Of a stretch of DNA of 41,927 nt, positions 15,491 through 22,931 are shown in pieces (position 1 is the stretch's first letter; each line of letters starts with the position of its first letter). The notes under the pieces were generated by a model, which saw only the letters and a list, made by a program, of their open reading frames with translations, was not told the origin of the DNA and searched no databases. The stretch is from assembly GCF_014838735.1 (NCBI RefSeq), contig NZ_JABUXQ010000021.1:1-41927 (forward strand), read 5' to 3'. The position numbers and the translations under genes were made by a program. This DNA comes from Limosilactobacillus portuensis. Its GTDB lineage: Bacteria > Bacillota > Bacilli > Lactobacillales > Lactobacillaceae.

Positions 15491-16013
15491 TCAGGAACGA
15501 TTAAATTCAAAATGTAATTCAGAAATTGGCGAACAATTACGGTTATAGTAATCAACAACAAATTGCTTCTTTGTAATCCCTACAATTGCAAATGTGCCCC
15601 CCAATTCGTGAGTATTCACCACGAGGAAGACTAATGCTCCCAGGATTAATGAAGAGGGTTCCTGCATCCATTGAGACTGCTAACTGGTGAGTATGACCAT
15701 AACAAACTACTTGTACACCAAGTGACTGAGCTTTAAGCATTAGCGGTGTTAATGAATAATTAACCCGATCGCGATCACTATGAACAACTAGGAATTTAGT
15801 GTCTTTAACCGTCAAAGTTAGCTGTGGCGGGTAATTTAGCCCCCAATCATTATTTCCCTTAACTGCCTGAAAATGGGTCATCTCGGTAGAGTCATTTGGT
15901 AATTCAGAATCACCGCAATGGATTAAAACATCAACCTGCTTAGCAAACTGATCCTGGATATCCTTCAAGATTTTTTGATCACCGTGATTATCACTAACAA
16001 TTAGTGCTTTCAT
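15491..16013 (-). CDS. YfcE/MJ0936-type phosphodiesterase, frameshifted as sequenced
   Basis: A small metallophosphoesterase: SDNHGD (7-12), HCGDSEL (about 33), GNND (about 53), CYGHTH (about 103) and NPGSISLPRGEY (about 125) are all present. The open frame ends early at 15552 (153 residues) with an unlikely tail (HICNCRDYKEAICC). Removing one base from the six-G run at 15597-15602 restores a normal end, IGGTFAIVGITKKQFVV and onwards to LHFEFNRS with a stop at 15491, for 173 residues, the usual family length. This is either a sequencing or assembly error in a homopolymer, a real mutation, or slippage-prone phase variation. It overlaps the rdgB stop by 1 nt in a racE-rdgB-phosphodiesterase unit. 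Confidence 0.85.
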
Positions 16014-16609
16014 TATTTATTCCACCATTCTGCAAAATGTTGAAGAAATTCTTCTAACGCTTGTCCACGATGACTAATCGAATTTTTCTGTTCAGCAGTT
16101 AGTTCTGCCATCGAACAGTCAAATTTTTCGACATAGAATAATGGATCATAACCGAAACCATTTTTGCCACGGGGACTTGTTAAGATTCGTCCGTCAACTC
16201 GACCATTAGCAATTAACTTAGCACCATCTGGTTTTAAAGCAACAATCGTAGTATGAAAGTGAGCTGTCCGCTTCATTGGAGGTACTTCTGCTAATTCACG
16301 AAGCAACTTTTCATTATTTGCTTGATCATCATGGTCACCAGCATAACGAGCTGAATGAACTCCTGGAGCACCATTCAGCGCATCAACTACTAGCCCGGAA
16401 TCATCCGCCATTACAGGGACGCCCAGCTTTGCCATCACAGTTTGTGCCTTAATTGTGGCATTTTCTAAAAAGGTTGTCCCATTTTCATTGATCTTAATCG
16501 GTACTGAAAAATCAGCTAGCGTTTTCACATCAATGTTGTAGGGAGCAAACATTTCACGATATTCACGTGCTTTTCCTTGATTTTTAGTTGCGATTACTAG
16601 GGAATCCAT
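16013..16609 (-). CDS. rdgB: XTP/dITP diphosphatase
   Basis: A 198-residue RdgB/HAM1 family pyrophosphatase that clears dITP, XTP and other non-canonical purine triphosphates from the nucleotide pool. ATKNQGKAREY (7-17), DDSGLVVDALNGAPGVHSAR near 68-87, GFGYDPLFY near 152-160 and a C-terminal SHRGQAL are in order. The ATG lies in a TAATG junction with the racE stop, and its AAGGAG site lies inside racE. The racE-rdgB-phosphodiesterase order is conserved in lactobacilli and Bacillus. Confidence 0.96.
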   Translation of the reverse strand: MDSLVIATKNQGKAREYREMFAPYNIDVKTLADFSVPIKINENGTTFLENATIKAQTVMAKLGVPVMADDSGLVVDALNGAPGVHSARYAGDHDDQANNEKLLRELAEVPPMKRTAHFHTTIVALKPDGAKLIANGRVDGRILTSPRGKNGFGYDPLFYVEKFDCSMAELTAEQKNSISHRGQALEEFLQHFAEWWNK

Positions 16610-17409
16610 TAATTATCTCCTTCTAAATTCAAATTATTACAACTATCATATTGACCATGCAACCACTTATCCGCACCAGCAATCAAATCATTACGGTCTC
16701 CAGTAGAATAGAGCTGATAGCTGGCAGTTTGTTGTGCCAATCGGTGCTCGGTGGTCAATAATTTTTTTACTTGATTAACCGTTTCTAGTGCGGGATCGAT
16801 TAACTTTACTTTGTTCCCCATCTTTTGATTAATTTCATGGGTAAGAAACGGGAAATGAGTACACCCTAAGATTAACGCATCTACTGGTTCCTGATCAAAG
16901 GATGCTAATTGTTGATCTACTGTTTTCTGTGCTTCCACGGTTCCGGTCTTACCGTGCTCAACAATTGCTACTAACGGTTGTGTTGCCTTACTAATCACTT
17001 TAACGCGAGGATTAAGTTTCTGTAACTCTCGTACATACGCACCATCATTAGTAGTCGATTCAGTTGCGATAACACCAATCCGTTTTGCTTTACTTTCAAT
17101 TGCAGCGGTTGCTCCGGGATTAATTACGCCAATAACTGGAATTGGCAACTCTTTTTGTACCGTTGATAAAGCAGCTGCCGTGGCGGTGTTACAGGCAATT
17201 ACCATTAATTTTACTGGCTGTGCTGCTAAAAAACGGCCAATTCTTAAAACTAGTAGGCGGACAAGCTCTTGTGGTTTAGTACCGTAAGGAAAATGCCCTT
17301 CATCCCCAACAAAAATAACAGATTCATTTGGAAGTTCTTGTTGAATGACTCGGACAACAGAAAGCCCCCCTAATCCTGAATCCATAACCCCGATTGGTCG
17401 ATTATCCAT
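16609..17409 (-). CDS. racE: Glutamate racemase
   Basis: A 266-residue glutamate racemase, the cytosolic source of D-glutamate for peptidoglycan. The catalytic pair is in ACNTATAAAL (near 70) and GCTHFPFL (near 180); the N-terminal VMDSGLGGLSVV and GDEGHFPYG are standard. I start at the ATG at 17409 (MDNRPIG) with GAGG 8 nt upstream; the upstream GTG at 17418 lies within that ribosome binding site. It is the first gene of the racE-rdgB-phosphodiesterase unit and is divergent from yslB. Confidence 0.96.
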   Translation of the reverse strand: MDNRPIGVMDSGLGGLSVVRVIQQELPNESVIFVGDEGHFPYGTKPQELVRLLVLRIGRFLAAQPVKLMVIACNTATAAALSTVQKELPIPVIGVINPGATAAIESKAKRIGVIATESTTNDGAYVRELQKLNPRVKVISKATQPLVAIVEHGKTGTVEAQKTVDQQLASFDQEPVDALILGCTHFPFLTHEINQKMGNKVKLIDPALETVNQVKKLLTTEHRLAQQTASYQLYSTGDRNDLIAGADKWLHGQYDSCNNLNLEGDN

Positions 17410-17552
17410 TTTATGCACCTCATTCTTTAGAAATCCTTGAAACTATATTATTTAATTTTCTCAAATCTTTTGCAAGTTTTCGAGTAAAATCACCGTCTTT
17501 TCCCTGATTATTCAGTATAATAGTAGTGATTTATCAAAAGGAGTATTAATCA

Positions 17553-18065
17553 ATGAGCCAAAAGTTATATGATTCACTGCTAAATAGTCACAGGGGACTA
17601 ATGAACGGAAGTCTTCGCGATGTTATTCTCCCCGCAATTCTTGGTAAAGAAACCGATGAAATGCTTTACTGGATTGGAAAAGATGTCGCCAGGCAATTCC
17701 CCGTTGGCTCGCTTGAGGATCTGCAACTAATCACCAGACAATTGGGATTCGGTGAACTATCGCTACAAAAGAAAACCACTACTAGTCAACAATGGAAACT
17801 AAGCGGTCCCATTGTTCAAGAGCGGATCAAGCAAAATGGCGAACAGACATCCTTTGGTCTTGAAATTGGATTCATCGCCCAAGAAATTGAGTTCCAATTA
17901 ATGACCGTTGCTGAAGCTGAACTTAGTGAGCGAAAAAAGGACTGTATCTTCATCGAAGTCAAAAACGATCCACAAAATAAAGCTGATAGTGAACGAACAG
18001 AATTAATAACGTTCCTTGATCTTCACAATCATCAATCCACAAACGACAAGAAGCAGGATAATTAA
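17553..18065 (+). CDS. yslB: YslB family protein (DUF2507)
   Basis: A 170-residue DUF2507 protein. LRDVILPAILGKETDEMLYWIGKD and the following FPVGSLEDLQLITRQLGFGEL region are typical, and the gene is next to racE as in Bacillus subtilis. The fold is of the heme/V4R-like sensor type and the function is unknown. AAAAGGAG lies about 10 nt before the ATG; a TATAAT at 17516-17521 is a likely -10, with a poor -35. It is divergent from racE and ends in a strong palindromic terminator. Confidence 0.85.
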   Translation: MSQKLYDSLLNSHRGLMNGSLRDVILPAILGKETDEMLYWIGKDVARQFPVGSLEDLQLITRQLGFGELSLQKKTTTSQQWKLSGPIVQERIKQNGEQTSFGLEIGFIAQEIEFQLMTVAEAELSERKKDCIFIEVKNDPQNKADSERTELITFLDLHNHQSTNDKKQDN

Positions 18066-18079
18066 AAGCTAAAGAAAGC

Positions 18080-18110
18080 CGGCTGAGAAAATTTTCTCAG
18101 CCGACTTTTT
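18080..18110. terminator. Bidirectional terminator between yslB and trxA
   Basis: A perfect 24-bp palindrome (18080-18103, CGGCTGAGAAAA and its complement) is followed on the plus strand by ACTTTTTATT. The minus side reads GGCTTTCTTT. It ends yslB and probably also catches the trxA transcript coming the other way. Confidence 0.85.
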
Positions 18111-18205
18111 ATTATTCTTCGGACTTACCGATTTTAATCACGGAAATTCGAATAGACTTATTTAGGAATGGGTAAGCAAAAAACTTCTTTAAATGAATAC
18201 TTCAC

Positions 18206-18523
18206 TTAAGCATTCTCATATTGTTCAAGCAATTGCTTCAATTGCTCCTTTGAGTGATAACCCACTACTTTATCCACTACCTTACCATCTTTCTTAATCA
18301 GCAAGGTTGGAATACTCATAATTTGAAACTCTTGAGGTACCTGACGATTCTGGTCAACATCCATCTTCGTAAAGTGAACATTTGGCATTTCTGCAGATAA
18401 GTTTTCAATTACTGGTGACTGCATCCGACATGGGCCGCACCAAGTTGCCCAAAAATCAGTTAAGCTTACACCAGTAGAAGTATCTTGTTCAAAGGTTTGA
18501 TCCGTTGTTACTTTAACAGTCAT
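18206..18523 (-). CDS. trxA: Thioredoxin
   Basis: A 105-residue thioredoxin, the general cytosolic protein disulfide reductase. The active site is WCGPC (28-32) and the cis-proline is in MSIPTLL (near 73). I start at the ATG at 18523 (MTVKVTT), which has GAGGAGG 8 nt upstream; the longer frame from 18553 would read through that site. It follows mutS2 by about 85 bp, the common mutS2-trxA order of Bacillota. Confidence 0.95.
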   Translation of the reverse strand: MTVKVTTDQTFEQDTSTGVSLTDFWATWCGPCRMQSPVIENLSAEMPNVHFTKMDVDQNRQVPQEFQIMSIPTLLIKKDGKVVDKVVGYHSKEQLKQLLEQYENA

Positions 18524-18608
18524 ATCAAATTCCTCCTCGATTGATTTACTCATAGTGTATCAAACTCTTACGATCTTGTCAGACAATATGCTTACTTTTT
18601 AGAAGTAT

Positions 18609-20987
18609 TTATAAATTAACAATTGTTGCTCCATCACCGCCATTATTTGGTGCCGCATAATCAAACGATTTTACCCGCGGATTGGACCGAAGATACTCCT
18701 GGGTTCCCTTCCGTAAAGCACCTGTTCCTTTACCATGGATGATTGTTACACTTGAAAGGTTATTCAATAATGCGTGATCAATAAAAGCGGATAATTCACT
18801 CATTGCCTGTTCATAGCGATGACCACGAAGATCTAACCGCGCACTGGTCTGTCGAGTTTGGGTTGTTCTAACCCCAGAGCTAACCTTTTCCTTTGCCCGT
18901 TCTTCTTTTCGTAACTGCTTATGGCTAATTTTTTCAAGATCATTTTCATCAATTTCCATCCGCAGAATTCCAATTTGAACTTCCCACTTATGTTTACCAC
19001 GTTTCGACAGTAGTTCGCCCTGTTGACCATAAGATTTAACAAGGACTGCATCCCCAACGTGAAGATCGTGCTTCTCCTTTGCTCTTCGCAGTACTGCATT
19101 TCTCTTCAAACGCGGATCTTCACGGTGAAGGGCATTTAATGCTCCTTGTGCATCAATTAATTCATTTTCCTTAACATTTCCGGCTTGACTAATTTCTAAC
19201 TGACGCAGGCGGTGGATAATCCGGTCAGCTTTCTTCTTAGCCACTGATACTTCGTGATTAGCTTCATTCCGCGCTTTTGCCAATAGCGAATCGCGTTGTT
19301 CGTTAAACCGCTCTAACTTAGTTGTTAAATCGGTTTGCTTTTTACGGTTAGCTACTAATAGTTTCTCTAACCGTTCCTTTTCTTCACGAGCAGCTTTCCG
19401 TTGTTCAACTAACTCCCCAATCATTTGGTTAAGATCCTGACTATCTTCACTCACTAGGGACTTAGATTCATCAATGATCATTTGATTAATTCCTAGCCGT
19501 TGAGCAATTTCAATCCCGTTTGAGCGCCCAGGAATACCTAGAAGAAGGTGATAGGTTGGCTTAAGGGTCTCCTGATCAAATTCCATACTAGCATTAATTG
19601 TTTCCGGACGATCATAGCCATAAACCTTTAACTCTGGATAGTGAGTCGTGATCACTACGGTACTCCCCTTACTTGCAATATAGTCAAGAATGGACATTGC
19701 AAGAGCGGCCCCTTCCTTAGGATCAGTTCCGGCACCTAGTTCATCAAGAAGAACTAAACTTCGACTAGTAATTCGTTCAAGAATCGACTTCACGTTCTCC
19801 ATATGACCGGAAAACGTACTCAGGTTTTGTTCAAGCGATTGCTCATCACCAATGTCCGCATAGATATTATCGAAGACCGCAATCGTACTTCCCTCTTGGG
19901 CTGGAATGAACAGCCCTGCCTGACCCATCATTTGAATCAAGCCAAAAGTTTTAAGTGTAATTGTCTTCCCACCAGTATTTGGTCCGGTAATTACAATTGA
20001 CTGGTATTCGTCCCCGATTTTAATATCATTAGCAACAACTTTTTGCGGATCAATTAAAGGATGTCGAGCCTGACGAATAATTACCTGATTATCCGTACTG
20101 AGTAATGGCAAACTATCCTTATGGTCGCGGGCAAAACGAGCCTTAGCATTGATAAAGTCAAGGTGCCCCAAGATTTTTGCATTTGCAGCAATCTCGCTTC
20201 GGTATGGGGAAATAAGAGCTGATAACTCCGCTAATACTTCTAAAATGGCCTGTTTTTCCTCTATTTGAGCCTGACGCAGCCGGTTATTATACTCAACAAC
20301 TGCGGCCGGTTCAATATATAATGTTTGCCCACTTGCACTTTGGTCATGAACGACACCGCCAAACTTGTTCCGGTAACGTGCTAATACTGGGACAACATAT
20401 CGATCATTCCGGACAGTTACAATTGCATCACTCAAATACTTGGCATTTTTCCCTTGGGTAAACCGTTCCATCCGTTGGTGGATCTCTGCTTCAGTCTTGC
20501 TAATCAGTTGCCGAATCCCATGAAGTTTGGTTGAGGCTTCGTCTGTGACTCGACCATCAGGATCAATTGATTGAATTAACCGTTTGGTAATTGTTGGAAT
20601 TGTTATTAGTTGCTGAACAGATTCATTAATTACTCGTAATTCAATTTTTTGTTGTTCCTTAAACTCAGCAAAGAAGTTTTTGACACTCATACTAGTCTGA
20701 AGGACCTTAGTAATTTGCGCAAGTTCGGTTCCGTTTAAATTGGCATTGATTCGTAACCGTTTTAACTGAGGCTGAATATTTTTTAATTTTGGAATAGGAA
20801 TACTACCCGTTAAGCGTAAGATATCAGCACCATCGGTTGTTTCATCTAACCAATACTGAATTTGATCATGATCGGCTGATGGTGTTAACGTTGATAGTTC
20901 GTGTTTACCTGCTGCTGAGACCAGATAGCGTCCCAGCTCATGCTTAACCTGATCAAATTCCATTGTTGAAATTGTTTTTTGATCCAC
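18609..20987 (-). CDS. mutS2: Endonuclease MutS2
   Basis: A 792-residue MutS2. It has no MutS mismatch-recognition domain. The ATPase Walker A is GPNTGGKTITLK (about 334) and Walker B is DELGAGTDP (about 415), followed by a long coiled coil (about 515-635). The C-terminal Smr nuclease domain begins LDLRGHRYEQAM (about 710) and holds the IIHGKGTGALRKG motif. Members suppress recombination or, in Bacillus, help rescue collided ribosomes. The start is GTG with GGA upstream. It lies 13 bp after cvpA in a cvpA-mutS2-trxA unit. Confidence 0.97.
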   Translation of the reverse strand: MDQKTISTMEFDQVKHELGRYLVSAAGKHELSTLTPSADHDQIQYWLDETTDGADILRLTGSIPIPKLKNIQPQLKRLRINANLNGTELAQITKVLQTSMSVKNFFAEFKEQQKIELRVINESVQQLITIPTITKRLIQSIDPDGRVTDEASTKLHGIRQLISKTEAEIHQRMERFTQGKNAKYLSDAIVTVRNDRYVVPVLARYRNKFGGVVHDQSASGQTLYIEPAAVVEYNNRLRQAQIEEKQAILEVLAELSALISPYRSEIAANAKILGHLDFINAKARFARDHKDSLPLLSTDNQVIIRQARHPLIDPQKVVANDIKIGDEYQSIVITGPNTGGKTITLKTFGLIQMMGQAGLFIPAQEGSTIAVFDNIYADIGDEQSLEQNLSTFSGHMENVKSILERITSRSLVLLDELGAGTDPKEGAALAMSILDYIASKGSTVVITTHYPELKVYGYDRPETINASMEFDQETLKPTYHLLLGIPGRSNGIEIAQRLGINQMIIDESKSLVSEDSQDLNQMIGELVEQRKAAREEKERLEKLLVANRKKQTDLTTKLERFNEQRDSLLAKARNEANHEVSVAKKKADRIIHRLRQLEISQAGNVKENELIDAQGALNALHREDPRLKRNAVLRRAKEKHDLHVGDAVLVKSYGQQGELLSKRGKHKWEVQIGILRMEIDENDLEKISHKQLRKEERAKEKVSSGVRTTQTRQTSARLDLRGHRYEQAMSELSAFIDHALLNNLSSVTIIHGKGTGALRKGTQEYLRSNPRVKSFDYAAPNNGGDGATIVNL

Positions 20988-21000
20988 TTTTCTTTCCTTT

Positions 21001-21528
21001 CTAACCTAAAAAATTAATAAGTGTCTGCGTCAAAAATGGTGTCTCCTTAATCATTAGTTGAGCAATTTCCGAATTTGCTAACTGAACTTGCCACCAACCA
21101 ACGGGACATAACTGAAAAACCATTAGTAAAATAAAAATAATTACATAGCAAATAATAAAATCTAATATTGCACCAATCCAGCGATCAACTGTTCCTAAAA
21201 TCGGTAGCTTTGCAAACCATTTTAACCGTCGTAACAAGAGTCGAATAACTATCATTAAGATAATAAAACAGCTAGTAAAAGCGATCCCCCGATAAAAGAA
21301 TTGGCTAAGGTTTAAACTCGCCAGGACTTCTCCCAAAATTGTTGTCCCATGATTAATTTCAGGAAAAAAGTTTGTCAACCAGTCGCCAATTACTGGTGCT
21401 AAAAACTTAGCACCAAAATAACTAATAAAGAACGTTAATCCCGTAATAATCATTGACAGTAAGCCATTTCGATAGCCACGAATAATGCTAACTATCAGTA
21501 GTAATAAAATAATTGTTGAAAGAATCAA
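21001..21528 (-). CDS. cvpA: CvpA family protein
   Basis: A 175-residue membrane protein with four hydrophobic segments (about 3-22, 28-50, 75-97, 115-140). The short-loop pattern IRGYRNGLLSMIITGLTFFI is typical of CvpA, and the gene lies directly before mutS2 as in many Bacillota. The family is linked to colicin V production and envelope or bile stress; its activity is unclear. The start is a TTG with GGGGGA 7 nt upstream. Confidence 0.85.
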   Translation of the reverse strand: MILSTIILLLLIVSIIRGYRNGLLSMIITGLTFFISYFGAKFLAPVIGDWLTNFFPEINHGTTILGEVLASLNLSQFFYRGIAFTSCFIILMIVIRLLLRRLKWFAKLPILGTVDRWIGAILDFIICYVIIFILLMVFQLCPVGWWQVQLANSEIAQLMIKETPFLTQTLINFLG

Positions 21529-21589
21529 TCGTCAATCCCCCGTTAAAGGTAATCAAGAGGCCAAATGCTATGATATTTCTTCTATTCCA

Positions 21590-21631
21590 TAGATAAAAAA
21601 CGAAGCTATGAACAGTAACTGTCACGCTTCT
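21590..21631 (-). terminator. Second terminator before cvpA
   Basis: Hairpin GAAGC (21602-21606) with GCTTC (21626-21630), and an inner ACAGT/ACTGT pairing, followed on the minus strand by GTTTTTTATC. It lies 55 bp after the DUF1292 terminator, with the cvpA promoter expected after it. Confidence 0.6.
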
Positions 21632-21678
21632 AATGCTTCCCCTCTAAGCAAGATCAAAATTTAAGATATTTAAGATCG

Positions 21679-21704
21679 AAAAAAGACCAGGTTACCACCC
21701 AGCC
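21679..21704 (-). terminator. DUF1292 terminator
   Basis: On the minus strand GGCTGGGT and ACCTGGTC (21697-21704 with 21685-21692) pair through several G-T wobbles around a GGTA loop, then TTTTTT. It ends the alaS-side transcript ireB-ruvX-DUF1292. The GGGTGGTAACC inside looks like a T-box motif but is only stem sequence. Confidence 0.7.
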
Positions 21705-21725
21705 CTTTATAGAATACAGTTAGCT

Positions 21726-22025
21726 TTAAGCCTTAAAGTTTCCATCATTATCCAAGAAGGTATTTAAAACTTCTTCAACCATATCCCATTCTTTATCGTC
21801 TTCAATCGGTACCAAGTCTTCACCATCACCATCTTGGTTATCAGCAATGATATAGGCCTGAATATCTACCGAATCATCATTTTCTTGTTCAGCTGGATAA
21901 ATAAAAATATATGATTTTCCCCAATCATCTGAATCAAACGTAAACAATTCCTTAAAAAGCTGTTCATTACCGTTCTCATCAACTAGAGTAATCATTTGGT
22001 CATCTATATTTTGTTGCTTACTCAT
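21726..22025 (-). CDS. DUF1292 family protein (YrzB-like)
   Basis: A 99-residue very acidic protein. [34 protein letters not shown] and the acidic middle match DUF1292/YrzB, the third member of the conserved ireB-ruvX-yrzB trio. No function is established. It lies 11 bp after ruvX and is followed by a terminator, so it ends that operon. Confidence 0.88.
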   Translation of the reverse strand: MSKQQNIDDQMITLVDENGNEQLFKELFTFDSDDWGKSYIFIYPAEQENDDSVDIQAYIIADNQDGDGEDLVPIEDDKEWDMVEEVLNTFLDNDGNFKA

Positions 22026-22036
22026 TAATCTTTACC

Positions 22037-22480
22037 TCATTTCAATACTTGGACAAGTTTGCCGTGTCGATCTAAGTAACTTTGCAAAATAAAGGTGGCA
22101 GCCACTTCATCAATTACCTTCTTCTGCTTAGCCCGCGAAATATCAGCCTCTTCAACTAACATCCGGTGAGCCTCCACTGTTGTTAACCGTTCATCCTGAA
22201 AATCAACCGGAATTGATGGAAAACGCTTCTTGAGCAATTCACCATAATGGTGCGAAGCCTCGACACGGGGACCTTCAGTGTTATTCATATTTTTCGGTAA
22301 ACCAACAACAAATCCCGCAACTTGCTTTTGCTTAACGATTTCAGCAACCCGATCAATTCCGAAGATTTCTTCATCTTCATTAATAGGGATAATTTCAACT
22401 GCTTGAGCGGTCCAGCCAAGGGGATCACTAACCGCAATTCCAACAGTTTTCGAACCAACATCTAATCCTAATAACCTCAT
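22037..22480 (-). CDS. ruvX: Holliday junction resolvase-like RuvX (YqgF)
   Basis: A 147-residue RNase H-fold protein. The metal-binding [18 protein letters not shown] (4-21), [11 protein letters not shown] (about 80-90) and [13 protein letters not shown] (about 116-128) are conserved. Members act as resolvases or pre-16S rRNA nucleases; the latter is supported in E. coli and Bacillus. The ATG overlaps the ireB stop by 4 nt. Confidence 0.94.
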   Translation of the reverse strand: MRLLGLDVGSKTVGIAVSDPLGWTAQAVEIIPINEDEEIFGIDRVAEIVKQKQVAGFVVGLPKNMNNTEGPRVEASHHYGELLKKRFPSIPVDFQDERLTTVEAHRMLVEEADISRAKQKKVIDEVAATFILQSYLDRHGKLVQVLK

Positions 22481-22746
22481 TTGGTTTCCCCATTATTTTT
22501 AAGATATGACCGTACTAACTCCTCAATAATTTCATCACGTTCATGCTGACGAATAAGGTTCCGCGCATCATTTAACCGTGGAATATAAGCTGGATCACCT
22601 GAAAGAAGGTAACCAACAATTTGGTTAATGGGATTATATCCCTTTTCTTCTAGTGCTTCATAAACAGTTTTTAATGTTTGTTTGATATCTTCTTGACCAT
22701 TTTGACCAAAATCAAAAAACATCGTCTTATCATTATTCCCTGACAC
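22477..22746 (-). CDS. ireB: IreB family regulatory phosphoprotein
   Basis: An 89-residue IreB/YrzL (UPF0297) protein. [10 protein letters not shown] near the N terminus, [21 protein letters not shown] and [16 protein letters not shown] are the family core. In Enterococcus IreB is phosphorylated by the IreK kinase and limits cephalosporin resistance; a matching role here is inferred. I use the GTG at 22746, with GGAGG 8 nt upstream; the GTG three codons earlier sits in that site. It is the first gene after the alaS terminator. Confidence 0.92.
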   Translation of the reverse strand: MSGNNDKTMFFDFGQNGQEDIKQTLKTVYEALEEKGYNPINQIVGYLLSGDPAYIPRLNDARNLIRQHERDEIIEELVRSYLKNNGETK

Positions 22747-22821
22747 ACTTATCACCTCCAGTGACTATTCATAGTTCAATTTTACTATAATCATTGGTAA
22801 ATCACAATTCACTCGCTCGAA

Positions 22822-22873
22822 AAATAAAGGGAGCAACCATCCAAAGTCATTCCTGGCTTTTTAATGGTCACTC
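22822..22873 (-). terminator. alaS terminator
   Basis: A 10-bp stem with two G-U pairs on the minus strand (GAGTGACCAT at 22864-22873 with ATGGTTGCTC at 22831-22840) is followed by CCCTTTATTTTT. It starts about 60 bp beyond the alaS stop. Confidence 0.7.
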
Positions 22874-22931
22874 TCTCTTAAAGTTAACTGTAGCCCATTA
22901 ACAAGTATTAATGAAGGCTTCAGTTACCTAT

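Noticed and set aside
18104-18205. Possible small RNA or gene between trxA and the palindromic terminator
   Set aside because: No promoter, stem or frame stands out; best read as the trxA 3' untranslated region.
21686-21704. GGGTGGTAACC on the minus strand, resembling a T-box core upstream of cvpA
   Set aside because: The DUF1292 coding region ends only about 22 bp upstream, leaving no room for Stem I or a specifier; the motif is explained as part of a terminator stem.
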